Below the pieces are notes generated by a model that saw only the letters and a program-made list of their open reading frames with translations, searched no databases and had not been told where the DNA came from. From the NCBI GenBank assembly GCA_014075275.1, contig CP046179.1, positions 1-64,000 on the forward strand: 64,000 nt of DNA, written 5' to 3'. Origin of the DNA: Boseongicola sp. (GTDB taxonomy: Bacteria; Pseudomonadota; Alphaproteobacteria; Rhodobacterales; Rhodobacteraceae). Made by a program: the position numbers and the translations under genes. Positions within the stretch are counted from its first letter, which is position 1. Each line of letters opens with the position of its first letter. Below, one piece after another: positions 1-8,248 of this stretch.

Positions 1-1
1 A

Positions 2-379
2 ACCGAGGAGGAACGCGCTAACGGCGCAGAATTCTCACCCGGCACGGTGCATCTGCCGCACTGGGTCGAGAACGAATGGCTGAAGCAGTTCGTGGCCGAG
101 CAACTGGTCACGGTGCGCACGAAGCGTGGCTTTGCCCGACTGGAATGGCAGAAGCTGCGCGAGCGCAACGAGGCGCTGGATTGCCGGGTCTATGCCCGCG
201 CCGCCGCCTGGATCGCGGGTGCGGATCGCTGGACCGACGAGAAATGGCGTGACCTCGAGGATCAACTCGGTGTCGCCGACGCCTCTGCGGATCCCGCGGG
301 GCAGATCAACAGGCAAGCGCAGACGTCGCAAGGCAAACGTCAATCCGACTGGCTCGGACGGCGCGGAGGATGGTTTTGA
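2..379 (+). CDS. Phage terminase large subunit, C-terminal part (GpA family)
   Basis: The frame is open from the window edge, so only about the last 125 residues are present. The terminase packages DNA into proheads; this part would be the nuclease half and basic tail. The residues before the end (an RLEWQKLRERNEALDCRVYARAAAWI-like stretch, given here only in outline) match the typical end of lambda gpA-type terminases: a 'NEALDCRVYA' motif followed by a short variable tail. The stop TGA overlaps the ATG of the gpW-like gene by one base, and a portal gene follows, the lambda order. The ATPase half lies outside the window. Family assignment is from motif memory and gene order. Confidence 0.85.
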   Translation, partial: TEEERANGAEFSPGTVHLPHWVENEWLKQFVAEQLVTVRTKRGFARLEWQKLRERNEALDCRVYARAAAWIAGADRWTDEKWRDLEDQLGVADASADPAGQINRQAQTSQGKRQSDWLGRRGGWF

Positions 380-588
380 TGGCAGACTGGACCGAAACCG
401 AGCTGTCCGCGTTGCGCCGGGCCTATTCCAGCGGCACGACCCGGGTCAGCTATGACGGCAAGTCGGTCGACTATGGCTCGGCCGAGGATCTGCTGGTGCG
501 CATCCGCACCATCGAGCGGGCCATAGCGGGCACCACACAACCGGTGCCAATCGCTGGGCTCGCGGGCTTCTCGCGCGGGGATCGCTGA
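379..588 (+). CDS. gpW-like head-tail joining protein
   Basis: A 69-residue protein between terminase and portal, where lambda-type phages carry gpW, the small protein that seals the packaged head and gives the tail a docking site. Sequence features that fit are an N-terminal helix (WTETELSALRRAYSSG), a short beta hairpin (TRVSYDGKSVDYGS) and a second helix (EDLLVRIRTIERAI). An earlier ATG at 370 is in frame, but the ATG at 379 overlaps the terminase stop as TGATG, the spacing used repeatedly in this operon. The portal ATG overlaps its stop in the same way. Confidence 0.8.
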   Translation: MADWTETELSALRRAYSSGTTRVSYDGKSVDYGSAEDLLVRIRTIERAIAGTTQPVPIAGLAGFSRGDR

Positions 589-2144
589 TGTGGGCCAACT
601 GGTTTGACCATGCGATTGCCTCGGTGGCACCACGCACGGCGGCCCGTCGTGTGCTGGCGCGGCAGGCATTCGAAACCCTGACGCGGGGCTATGATGGTGC
701 CTCGAAGGGGCGACGGACCGACGGCTGGCGTGCGCCGGGCACCTCGGCCGATACCGAGGTTGGCGTGGCCGGGGCGCTGCTGCGCGACCGGATGCGCGAT
801 CTGGTCCGCAACAACCCGCATGCGGCCAAGGCCGTGGCGGTGCTGGTAAACAACATTGTCGGTGCGGGCATCATGCCTCGGGCGGCGAGCGGCAATGACA
901 AGCTGGACCGGAAGGTCGATGCGCTCTTCGCAAGGTGGTCGGACGCCGCTGACGCCGACGGCCAGCTCGACTTCTATGGGCTGCAGACGTTGATCTGCCG
1001 CGAGATGGTCGAGGCAGGTGAGGTCCTGGTGCGCCGACGTCTGCGCCGCGCAGCGGATGGCTTGCCTGTCCCGCTGCAAGTGCAGGTGCTGGAGGCCGAC
1101 TTCCTCGACACCACGAAATCCGGCACCATCGGCGCGGGACGCCTCGTCCAGGGGATCGAGTTCGATCCAGTCGGCAAACGCCGGGCCTATTGGCTGCATG
1201 CCGAACATCCGGGTGATGCCTATGGCACGTTGCAGAACGGGTTGCAGAGCCGCCCGGTCCCGGCGACCGAGATCGCCCATGTTTACGAGAAGCAGCGCAC
1301 GCAGGCGCGCGGCGTTCCCTGGGGCGCGCCGGTGATCCGCAGTTTGCGCGACCTCGACGACTACGAGGTGGCCGAACTGGTCCGCAAGAAGACCGAGGCC
1401 TGCGTCACCGCCATCGTCTTCGGCGACGACGAGGCGCAGCAGGGCATCGCTCCCTCCGTGGTCGATGCTGATGGAAACCGCGTCGAGCAGTTCGAGCCTG
1501 GCCTCATTGCCTATGCGCGCGGCGGCAAGGACATTCGATTTAACCAGCCTTCGGCTACGGGCGGCTATGCAGAATACAAGCGGGCGAGCCTGCATACGAT
1601 CTCGGCCGGGTTCCGCGTGCCGTATGAGTTGCTGACCGGCGATCTCTCCCAGGTGAACTATTCCTCGATCCGCGCGGGGCTGGTTGAATTCCGCCGCCAG
1701 ATCGATGCCGTCCAGTGGCAGCTGTTCATCCCGATGTTCTGCGCCCCGGTCTGGCGCTGGTTCACGGAAGCCGCATGGGCGGCGGGCCAGATCCCATCGC
1801 CGGACGTACCGGTCGAATGGTCGCCGCCGAAGTTCGAGGCGGTCGATCCGCAGAAGGACGCGATGGCGAACCTGCTGTCGATCCGATCTGGCACCATGAC
1901 GCTGGCCGAGGTGATCGCCCGGCAGGGCCGCAATCCGGACGCGGTGCTGGCCGAGATCGCTGCGACCAACGCCAAGCTCGATGCCCTCGGGCTGGTTCTC
2001 GACAGCGACCCGCGACGAGTCACCAAGACCGGGAGCGCGCAGACCAGCGACCCGGCCACCGATCCGGATGCCGACGAACCGGCCGACGACGAGCCCACCG
2101 CTGACGCGGAAACCGATCCGGCGCAGGCCGACCAACAGGACTGA
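588..2144 (+). CDS. Phage portal protein, lambda family
   Basis: A 518-residue portal protein, a usual length for the lambda gpB family. Twelve copies would form the ring at one head vertex through which DNA enters and to which the connector binds. Recognisable stretches are RDLVRNNPHAAKAVAVLVNN near residue 70, where the portal core begins, and QVNYSSIRAGLVEFRR near residue 355, a strongly conserved portal motif. The C-terminal 45 residues are rich in Asp, Glu and Pro and probably disordered. The ATG overlaps the gpW stop, and the capsid gene starts five bases after this stop. Confidence 0.93.
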   Translation: MWANWFDHAIASVAPRTAARRVLARQAFETLTRGYDGASKGRRTDGWRAPGTSADTEVGVAGALLRDRMRDLVRNNPHAAKAVAVLVNNIVGAGIMPRAASGNDKLDRKVDALFARWSDAADADGQLDFYGLQTLICREMVEAGEVLVRRRLRRAADGLPVPLQVQVLEADFLDTTKSGTIGAGRLVQGIEFDPVGKRRAYWLHAEHPGDAYGTLQNGLQSRPVPATEIAHVYEKQRTQARGVPWGAPVIRSLRDLDDYEVAELVRKKTEACVTAIVFGDDEAQQGIAPSVVDADGNRVEQFEPGLIAYARGGKDIRFNQPSATGGYAEYKRASLHTISAGFRVPYELLTGDLSQVNYSSIRAGLVEFRRQIDAVQWQLFIPMFCAPVWRWFTEAAWAAGQIPSPDVPVEWSPPKFEAVDPQKDAMANLLSIRSGTMTLAEVIARQGRNPDAVLAEIAATNAKLDALGLVLDSDPRRVTKTGSAQTSDPATDPDADEPADDEPTADAETDPAQADQQD

Positions 2145-2149
2145 CCAAC

Positions 2150-4204
2150 ATGGACACAATGATCGAAATCCCGGCCTTGCGCCGGATGGCGGAGCTTGCG
2201 CTGAACTCAGCGGACACCGACACCCGCACCGTCGAGGTGATCTGGTCAGCGGGCGCTCGGGTTCGTCGATCGACCCTGTTCGGCGAACCCTACGACGAGG
2301 AATTGAGCCTCGATCCAGACCATGTGCGGCTCGATCGTCTGAACGCCGGCGCGCCGTTTCTGAAGGTGCATGAGATCGAAACGCTGGATGCCGTGATCGG
2401 CTCGGTCGTCCCGGGGTCTGCCCGGATCGAAAACGGTCGCGGCATTGCGCAGGTCCGGATTTCTGAGCGCGCCGATGTCGAACCGATCTGGCGCGATATC
2501 CAGGCGGGCCATATCCGGGCGGTGTCCATCGGCTACCAGGTCCACCGGTTCGAAGTGTCCAAGCCCGAAGCGGCTCGCGAGCTTTGGCGCGCGGTGGACT
2601 GGACGCCCTTCGAGGTGTCCGCCGTGCCGGTCGGGGCAGATCCCGCCGCAGGGTTTCGCGCCCAATCCCAACTTCACGATTGCGTCCTCCATCGCCGGGA
2701 CGTCCCACCCACTCAAACAGGAGCCATCCCGATGACGGAAAAACCCAACGCCCTGGCCGCAGAGGCCAAAGATCAGCCCAGCGACATCAATGCTGCCGAG
2801 GACACCACCATGACTGAACCGAAGACGCCTGTGGCCGAGCCGAAGGTTGCTGCCGTTGAGACCCGCGCGCAGCCAAAGCCGCAGAAGCCCGATGCCCCCG
2901 TTGTGCCTGACACTGAAGCTGTTGCGACCCGGGCCCGCGAGACGGAGCGTGACCGGGTGTCCACAATCTATGATCTGGCCGGGCGGCTGAACCTCGAGCG
3001 CAGCTTTGCCGAGGATCTGGTCAAGCGCGGCACGGATATCGGCGAAGCCCGGCGTTTGATCCTCGATCAGGTCGCCTCCAAATCCGAAGAAACCCGCACC
3101 TTCAGCCAGGTGTCGATCCCACTCGGCGGCCGCGACGAGCAGATCACCCGCCGCGATGCCGTCGCGAACGCGCTTCTGCACCGTTACAGCCCAACGCTGT
3201 TCACTCTGGAAGATGCCGCTCGCCAGTATCGTGGCATGACGCTCATGGAACTGGCCCGCGAGAGCCTTGGCAATGCTGGGGTCAATACGCGGGGCCTGTC
3301 TCGCGACGAGGTGGCAACGCGGGCCTTGCATTCGACGTCCGACTTCCCGGAGATCCTCTCGGCGGTCACCAACAAGACCCTGCGGCAGGCCTATGACGCC
3401 TATCCCCGCACATTCATGCTGTTCTGCCGCCAGGTTCTGGCCACCGACTTCAAGGCGATGCACCGGGTCCAGCTCGGCGAAGCGCCGCAGCTGCTGGAGG
3501 TGGGCGAAAGCGGCGAGTTCAAACGCGGGACACTCGGCGAGAGCAAGGAGAGCTACAAGGTCAAGACCTATGGCCGGGTGGTCGCCATCACCCGCCAGAC
3601 GCTGATCAACGACGATCTCGACGCCTTCACTCGGATCCCCGCGATGTACGGCAACTCCATCGCCCAGCTGGAATCGGACGTCGTCTGGGGCATCATCACC
3701 GCCAACCCGGCGATGGCGGACGGCAACGCCCTGTTCCACACCAGCCACAAGAACCTCGCAGGAACAGGCGCAGCGCTGGCGGTCGATGCTGTCGGTGCGG
3801 CCCGCGCGGCGATGGCCAAGCAGACCGGGCTCGACAAGAAGACGGTGCTGAACGTCCGCCCCGCCTTCCTGATCGTGCCCGCCTCGCTGGAACTGAAGGC
3901 GGAGCAGATGGTCGCCCAGAACCTGGTGCCCGCAGCGACGTCCAATGTCGTGCCGCAGTCGATCCGCACCCTCGCGCCGATCAGCGAGCCACGCCTCGAT
4001 GCCGCCAGCGTAACCGCCTGGTACCTCGCGGCCAGCCCGAACCAGATCGACACCATCGAGTACGCCTATCTCGAGGGTCAGCAGGGCGCGTACATTGAGA
4101 CCCGGAACGGCTTCGACGTCGACGGCGTCGAGATCAAGTGCCGCCTCGATTTCGGCGCAAAGGCCATCGACTGGCGCGGCCTCTACAAGAACCCCGGCGC
4201 ATAA
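2150..4204 (+). CDS. Prohead protease / major capsid protein fusion
   Basis: One 684-residue frame holds a maturation protease and the capsid protein, an arrangement known from Mu-like and related alphaproteobacterial phages. Residues 1-190 resemble HK97-type prohead proteases, with His74 in FLKVHE and Ser126 in RAVSIGY as probable catalytic residues. Residues about 195-300 are Glu/Lys/Pro-rich and helical, as expected of a scaffold. From about residue 390 the sequence matches a Mu gpT-like major capsid domain (TLINDDLDAF, NALFHTSHKNL). The protease would remove the scaffold during head maturation. A second in-frame start at 2732 has its own ribosome site. The assignment is firm; separate use of the inner start is inferred. 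Confidence 0.9.
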   Translation: MDTMIEIPALRRMAELALNSADTDTRTVEVIWSAGARVRRSTLFGEPYDEELSLDPDHVRLDRLNAGAPFLKVHEIETLDAVIGSVVPGSARIENGRGIAQVRISERADVEPIWRDIQAGHIRAVSIGYQVHRFEVSKPEAARELWRAVDWTPFEVSAVPVGADPAAGFRAQSQLHDCVLHRRDVPPTQTGAIPMTEKPNALAAEAKDQPSDINAAEDTTMTEPKTPVAEPKVAAVETRAQPKPQKPDAPVVPDTEAVATRARETERDRVSTIYDLAGRLNLERSFAEDLVKRGTDIGEARRLILDQVASKSEETRTFSQVSIPLGGRDEQITRRDAVANALLHRYSPTLFTLEDAARQYRGMTLMELARESLGNAGVNTRGLSRDEVATRALHSTSDFPEILSAVTNKTLRQAYDAYPRTFMLFCRQVLATDFKAMHRVQLGEAPQLLEVGESGEFKRGTLGESKESYKVKTYGRVVAITRQTLINDDLDAFTRIPAMYGNSIAQLESDVVWGIITANPAMADGNALFHTSHKNLAGTGAALAVDAVGAARAAMAKQTGLDKKTVLNVRPAFLIVPASLELKAEQMVAQNLVPAATSNVVPQSIRTLAPISEPRLDAASVTAWYLAASPNQIDTIEYAYLEGQQGAYIETRNGFDVDGVEIKCRLDFGAKAIDWRGLYKNPGA
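2718..2734 (+). promoter_or_regulatory. Internal ribosome binding site and in-frame start for scaffold-capsid
   Basis: CAGGAG at 2718-2723 lies eight bases before an ATG at 2732, which is codon 195 of the protease-capsid gene and falls at the protease-scaffold boundary. Starting here would give a 490-residue scaffold-capsid protein without the protease, which is needed in many more copies. A weaker in-frame ATG is at 2810. This mirrors the nested lambda C/Nu3 arrangement. Seen: site and frame. Inferred: use. Confidence 0.55.
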
Positions 4205-4232
4205 AACGGGCCGTCCCTGACATCTCACCTCT

Positions 4233-4260
4233 AACGGGCGGTCCAATCGGGCCGCCCGTT
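4233..4260 (+). terminator. Hairpin between capsid and decoration genes
   Basis: A perfect 9-base-pair stem, AACGGGCGG at 4233-4241 and CCGCCCGTT at 4252-4260, encloses a 10-base loop. Only a short T run (ATTTT) follows, so it may be a leaky terminator or an mRNA-stabilising hairpin that sets the level of downstream tail genes relative to capsid. It lies between stop 4204 and start 4283. Confidence 0.6.
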
Positions 4261-4282
4261 CCATTTTGCAAAGGATCCCGCA

Positions 4283-4618
4283 ATGAAAAACTACGTCCAG
4301 CCCGGCAACACCATCACCCTGACCGCGCCCTACGCCGTGACCTCCGGCGATGGCCTGCTCGTCGGCTCTATTTTCGGCGTGGCCGCCGGGGATGCTGCCA
4401 ATGCCGAGACGGTCGAGACCGCCCTCATCGGAGTCTTCGACCTGAAGAAAGTCGCGAGCCAAGCCTGGTCCACCGGTGACAAGGTCTATTGGGACAACAC
4501 CAACAAGGAAGCCACCAAGACCGCCACCGCGAACACGCTGATCGGTGTGGCCGTTGAGTCTGTTGCGGGCGGCGCGGGTGACCTGATCGGCCGGGTGCGC
4601 CTGAACGGCAGTTTCTGA
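4283..4618 (+). CDS. DUF2190 capsid decoration-type protein
   Basis: This 111-residue protein belongs to the DUF2190 family, which sits directly after the major capsid gene in many phages and probably coats or stabilises the capsid surface. Family features are the start MKNYVQPGNTITLTAPYAV, the GVAAGDAANAETVE segment, and the DKVYWDNTNKEAT motif. An AAGGA ribosome site lies just before the ATG at 4283. The stop overlaps the next start as TGATG. The decoration role is inferred from family and position. Confidence 0.85.
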   Translation: MKNYVQPGNTITLTAPYAVTSGDGLLVGSIFGVAAGDAANAETVETALIGVFDLKKVASQAWSTGDKVYWDNTNKEATKTATANTLIGVAVESVAGGAGDLIGRVRLNGSF

Positions 4619-4929
4619 TGACGGCGTTTGCCGCCATTCTGGATGCTCTGTTCGCGGATCCCAACATCGGGCGTGAGGCGGTCTACACCTCCGATGGCGG
4701 CGCGCCCGTGCTGGTGCGCGTCGTCTCCCGGCAGGCTGATGCCATCACCGAATTCGGCGATGCGCGGCTCTGGTCGGAAACGACCCGGATCGATCTTCGC
4801 GTCGCGGAAGTTCCGGCACCGCGTCCCGGCGACCGATTGGAAATGGATGGCGACGCCTTCCTCATTCAGGGCGAACCCGTCCGGGACCGGGAGCGGCTGG
4901 TCTGGACTGTTGATCTGAGGCCCGCGTGA
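4618..4929 (+). CDS. Head-tail connector (stopper-like) protein
   Basis: A 103-residue beta-rich protein in the place of lambda gpFII, between the decoration protein and the tail genes. The pattern fits small head-tail stopper proteins: an N-terminal helix (FAAILDALFADP), several strands, a 'RPGDRLEMDGDAFLIQGEP' stretch and a closing strand LVWTVDLRPA. It would plug the connector after packaging and present the surface the tail binds. No catalytic residues are expected. Its ATG overlaps the previous stop, and the next gene begins at a GTG inside its last codons. Function is inferred from position and fold pattern. Confidence 0.65.
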   Translation: MTAFAAILDALFADPNIGREAVYTSDGGAPVLVRVVSRQADAITEFGDARLWSETTRIDLRVAEVPAPRPGDRLEMDGDAFLIQGEPVRDRERLVWTVDLRPA

Positions 4930-5552
4930 AGCTGAAGCTCGACATCGATCCGGACATCGTCGCCATGATGGCAGCGGAGGTCGCGGCGGGCGAACGTGCT
5001 GTGACAGCTGCCATGCGCGAGGCCGGGACCGGGCTCAAGACTGCCTGGCGCACGCAGATCACTGGCGCGGGATTGGGGCGACGGCTTGCCAACTCGATCC
5101 GCAACCAGAACTTCCCGAGGTCGGGCGAGAGCTTGGATGCAGCCGCGCTGGTCTGGTCCAAGGCCCCGGTCATCGTGGGAGCGCATGACACCGGCCCGCT
5201 GATCCGCTCGAAAGACGGGTTCTGGCTGGCGATCCCGCTGCCCGCCGCAGGCAAGTCGCTGCGCGGCGGCAGGATAACCCCCGGCGAATGGGAACGGCGA
5301 CGCGGGCTGCGCCTGCGTTTCGTCTATCGTCGCACGGGGCCGAGCTTGCTGGTGGCAGAGGGACGGCTGAACACGAAGGGTCAGGCGGTCGTGTCCCGCT
5401 CCAAGACCGGGCGCGGAAAGGTCACCGCGCCGATCTTCCTGCTCGTGCCGCAGGTGAAACTGCCGAAGCGGCTGGACCTCGCGCGGGATGCAGACCGGGC
5501 GCTTGACAGCGTCCCGGGGCTGATCGTGGCGAAATGGGTTGTTCAGCGATAG
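4926..5552 (+). CDS. DUF6441 phage protein (head-tail completion)
   Basis: A 208-residue basic protein of the DUF6441 type found in alphaproteobacterial prophages between connector and tail terminator genes. It starts with GTG at 4926, overlapping the previous stop by four bases (GTGA). It has an acidic N-terminal helix, an amphipathic region with TAWRTQITGAGLGRRLANSI, and a C-terminal stretch of prolines and hydrophobic residues (APIFLLVPQVKLPKRLDL). Its place suggests a neck or tail completion role, but no biochemical function is established. It is the last forward gene before the reverse-strand insertion. Confidence 0.65.
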   Translation: MKLKLDIDPDIVAMMAAEVAAGERAVTAAMREAGTGLKTAWRTQITGAGLGRRLANSIRNQNFPRSGESLDAAALVWSKAPVIVGAHDTGPLIRSKDGFWLAIPLPAAGKSLRGGRITPGEWERRRGLRLRFVYRRTGPSLLVAEGRLNTKGQAVVSRSKTGRGKVTAPIFLLVPQVKLPKRLDLARDADRALDSVPGLIVAKWVVQR

Positions 5553-5591
5553 GATCGGAAATTGGCTATCGTTTCCTCGTGCCAAGCAACC

Positions 5592-6296
5592 CTAACCAAA
5601 AACCGAACTCGTTAACTCCAAGTATTTAGGTCGAGAAAAGTTGGCTTGCTCCACATGTTCGAAATGCGAAACGAAATGCTCGGCCTCCACACTTTGAGCG
5701 CGAATATGTGGCTTCAAATAGGTAATAAACTCTGATCCAGCGCCAATTATTATTGGAATCATGTTTATAAAGACCCGATGGATTGGAACTCCGTCCTGAT
5801 CAGCGAAACGTTCAAATCCATCTGCCTCGATGCGGTGTCTGACGAGGTTCCGAGCATTTGCGCGCAAGCGGCTTTGATCCCTTGGCATGTCGAGGAGCAC
5901 ACAAAAGTCTCCCCAAGAAGCGTAGTGGTCAATGAACCCTCCGCCGTCTTCGCCGTCCCCAGCAGGAAAATCTACAAGGAGGTAGTCTTGGCGTTCGTTC
6001 TGCTGCGCATGGCGGTGCACACTGCGGATGCCGTGCGCTTTATTGTGATGCTTGGCATTTCTGTATGCAAGAACAGCGCAACAAAGCGGGTGTGCATAAA
6101 AATCAAAATCGACTTCCTGAGTTTCTCGAACTGCGTCGTACAAGCTGGCGAATGTGTCGAGCATGCTCTTACAGGCGAGCTCAACATTGCCGATCGCCTC
6201 GCTTGAATCGATGAGGAATAGTTCTTGGAATCTGTATTTCTGTTCAATGAAAACTCGCAGCGACTGTGCAAAATCTTCGAATCTGTCTGTAATCAT
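5592..6296 (-). CDS. Unrecognised accessory (moron-like) gene inside the phage operon
   Basis: I do not recognise this 234-residue protein. It is the only gene on the reverse strand within the phage late operon and is clearly richer in A+T than its neighbours. The chosen ATG at 6296 follows AGGAAG by four bases; an upstream TTG at 6323 is possible but less likely. The protein appears soluble, with an N-terminal helical part (FEDFAQSLRVFIEQKYRFQ), many His and Cys residues in the middle, and a hydrophobic stretch INMIPIIIGAGSEF near residue 185. No signal peptide is seen. Opposite orientation, base composition and a position between structural genes are typical of a moron, a gene acquired by the phage that may act on the host. 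Confidence 0.6.
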   Translation of the reverse strand: MITDRFEDFAQSLRVFIEQKYRFQELFLIDSSEAIGNVELACKSMLDTFASLYDAVRETQEVDFDFYAHPLCCAVLAYRNAKHHNKAHGIRSVHRHAQQNERQDYLLVDFPAGDGEDGGGFIDHYASWGDFCVLLDMPRDQSRLRANARNLVRHRIEADGFERFADQDGVPIHRVFINMIPIIIGAGSEFITYLKPHIRAQSVEAEHFVSHFEHVEQANFSRPKYLELTSSVFG

Positions 6297-6431
6297 CTGA
6301 CTTCCTAGTGAAAACCCACACAAGACTTAGTAGTTTTCCCGAGCTCCTTCCATCGCAGTTCGCAGCCTTTTTTCCGGAGCTCATGGGTGCATTGAGCCAG
6401 CAATTTCTACTGTCGAGCCCGGAAAGACACC

Positions 6432-6848
6432 ATGACTGTTCGTGAAACCATTCTCACCGCGCTGCAGGCGCGGCTTTTGACGCTGGCCGCAACCGCCCTG
6501 CGGGGTGAGGTCTTGCCCGAGCGCATACCCGCCGATGGCCTGTTGATCCTTCGGGATGGGGAGCCAGGCGATCCCGAGGTAACACTGTCGCCCCTGCGCT
6601 ACCACTACCAGCACCGTGCCGAGATTGAGGCGGTCGTGCAGGGCACCGACCGTGACGCCGTCTTCGACACGCTGACCGCCAGCATCGGCACGGCAATTGC
6701 CGCCGACCGCACGCTCGGCGGCCTATGCGACTGGGTCGAAGCAGAAGCGCCACGCCCGGTCGATCTGCCGGTCGAAGGCGCGGCGAGCCTGAAGGCGGCC
6801 GTGATCCCGGTGGTGCTGCATTATTCAACGGCCGATCCGCTCGGCTGA
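6432..6848 (+). CDS. Tail terminator-like protein
   Basis: A 138-residue protein directly before the tail tube gene, the place of lambda gpU, which caps the growing tail tube and joins it to the head. The N-terminal helix (VRETILTALQARLLTLAATAL), a central strand (RYHYQHRAEIEAVVQG) and a helix after it (DAVFDTLTASIGTAI) fit the gpU-like fold. Similar proteins in Rhodobacteraceae genomes are sometimes labelled 'acyl-CoA transferase', which nothing in this sequence supports. The ATG is preceded only by a weak GGAAAG. Function is inferred from position and secondary-structure pattern. Confidence 0.6.
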   Translation: MTVRETILTALQARLLTLAATALRGEVLPERIPADGLLILRDGEPGDPEVTLSPLRYHYQHRAEIEAVVQGTDRDAVFDTLTASIGTAIAADRTLGGLCDWVEAEAPRPVDLPVEGAASLKAAVIPVVLHYSTADPLG

Positions 6849-6872
6849 CCCTGACAATTCAAGGAGAATACG

Positions 6873-7811
6873 ATGGCACGAGCCCAAGGGGCGCGGGCGC
6901 AGATGGCGCTTGCGTTCGAAACGACCTATGGCACGCCGCCAGTCGGCGGCTTCACCAAGATGCCCTTCGCCAGCACCTCGCTCGGCGCGGAGCAGCCGCT
7001 GCTGAACTCGGAACTGCTGGGCTACGGCCGCGATCCGCTGGCACCGATCAAGGATGCGGTGACGGCAGACGGCGATGTCGTCGTGCCGCTCGACGCCGAG
7101 GCCTTCGGCTTCTGGCTGAAGGCGACCTTTGGCGACCCGACCACATCTGGCACCGGTCCCTGGACGCACGAGTTTCAGTCGGGGTCTTGGATGCTGCCCA
7201 GCATGTCCATCGAGACCGGCATGCCCGAAGTGCCGCGCTACGCGATGTATTCCGGCTGTGTACTCGACCAGATCAACTGGCAGATGCAGCGCTCGGGGCT
7301 GCTGACCGCGACATCCCGGCTGGTGGCGCAGGGCGAGACGGTGGGCACAACGACCAGCGCAGGCACGCCCGCCGCGCTGGAATTGCAGCGCTTCGGCCAT
7401 TTCAATGGGGCGATCACCCGCAACGGATCTGCCCTCGGCAATGTGGTCTCGGCCGACATTACCTACGCCAACAACCTCGACCGCATCGAGACCATCCGCT
7501 CGGACGGCCGCATCGACGGCGCGGACCCGTCCATCGCTGCGCTGACCGGCTCCATCGAGGTGCGCTTCGCTGACCAGACACTGGTGACGCAGGCGATCAA
7601 TGGCGATCCTTGCGAGCTTGAGTTCGCCTATCTGCTGCCCTCGGGCGAAAGCTTCACCTTCACCGTGCACGCCGTCTACCTGCCACGCCCGCGCATCGAG
7701 ATTTCCGGGCCGCAGGGCGTGCAGGCCACTTTCGACTGGCAAGCCGCCCGCGACAGCGTCGTCGGCCGGATGTGCACCGCAACCCTCCTGAACGATGTGG
7801 AGACATATTGA
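6873..7811 (+). CDS. Phage major tail tube protein
   Basis: This 312-residue protein is a tail tube subunit of the long, two-domain kind. It starts well, with AAGGAG six bases before ATG 6873. The opening (RAQGARAQMALAFETTYGTPP) and the SWMLPSMSIETGMPEVPRYA segment are characteristic of siphovirus tubes in this phage group. It would polymerise into the hollow tube around the tape measure protein. Its stop overlaps the start of the tail chaperone gene, placing it immediately before the chaperone frameshift pair, as in lambda-like tail operons. Confidence 0.85.
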   Translation: MARAQGARAQMALAFETTYGTPPVGGFTKMPFASTSLGAEQPLLNSELLGYGRDPLAPIKDAVTADGDVVVPLDAEAFGFWLKATFGDPTTSGTGPWTHEFQSGSWMLPSMSIETGMPEVPRYAMYSGCVLDQINWQMQRSGLLTATSRLVAQGETVGTTTSAGTPAALELQRFGHFNGAITRNGSALGNVVSADITYANNLDRIETIRSDGRIDGADPSIAALTGSIEVRFADQTLVTQAINGDPCELEFAYLLPSGESFTFTVHAVYLPRPRIEISGPQGVQATFDWQAARDSVVGRMCTATLLNDVETY

Positions 7812-8248
7812 TGCTCACGCTCGACCTAACGAACGCGCCGCGCTGGCATAGTCTTGCCCCCGGCGTGCGGGCGCAACTGCGACCGCTGACTACCGCGCTG
7901 ATGGTGGCCACCCGCAGCGATCCCGCCGTCGAAGCGGTCCCCAAAGAGGCCTCCGACGAGGAGCGCGCCGTGGCCTTCGCCAAAGCTCTCGCACGGAGGG
8001 CGGTGCTCGCCTGGGACGGCATCGGCGACGCGGACGGCGAGCCGATCGATCCCAGCCCCGAGGCCATCGACGCGCTGCTCGATGTCTGGCCTATCTTCGA
8101 GGCCTTCCAGCTGACCTACGTCTCCAAAGGCCTGCTGCTGGAACAGGAAAAAAACGTCTCCGCGTCCTTGCCGAGTGGTCCTTCGGCGGGGGCGAACGCT
8201 ACTGCGACGCCTGCCAAACGGCGTGCGAAGACTGCCCGGCGTGGCTGA
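7811..8248 (+). CDS. Tail assembly chaperone, short form (gpG-like)
   Basis: A 145-residue protein in the place of lambda gpG, between the tail tube and the tape measure. The ATG at 7811 overlaps the tail tube stop as TGATG. It resembles small tail proteins in GTA-like operons: acidic helices (ALLDVWPIFEAFQLTYVSKG) and a low-complexity end rich in Ser, Ala and Lys. The run of seven A at 8148-8154 lets a fraction of ribosomes shift to the -1 frame and make the longer form. The protein is expected to hold the tape measure during assembly and to be absent from the mature virion. Confidence 0.75.
   Translation: MLTLDLTNAPRWHSLAPGVRAQLRPLTTALMVATRSDPAVEAVPKEASDEERAVAFAKALARRAVLAWDGIGDADGEPIDPSPEAIDALLDVWPIFEAFQLTYVSKGLLLEQEKNVSASLPSGPSAGANATATPAKRRAKTARRG

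Noticed and set aside
471-2708. 745-codon open frame on the reverse strand
   Set aside because: It lies opposite the portal and capsid genes, is Arg/Gly/His-rich, has no ribosome site and no family pattern. GC-rich genes give such shadow frames; the same holds for 2246-4462 and 13685-15799.
6432-6848. Acyl-CoA transferase
   Set aside because: Homologues sometimes carry this label, but no CoA-transferase motif is present and the position is that of a tail terminator.
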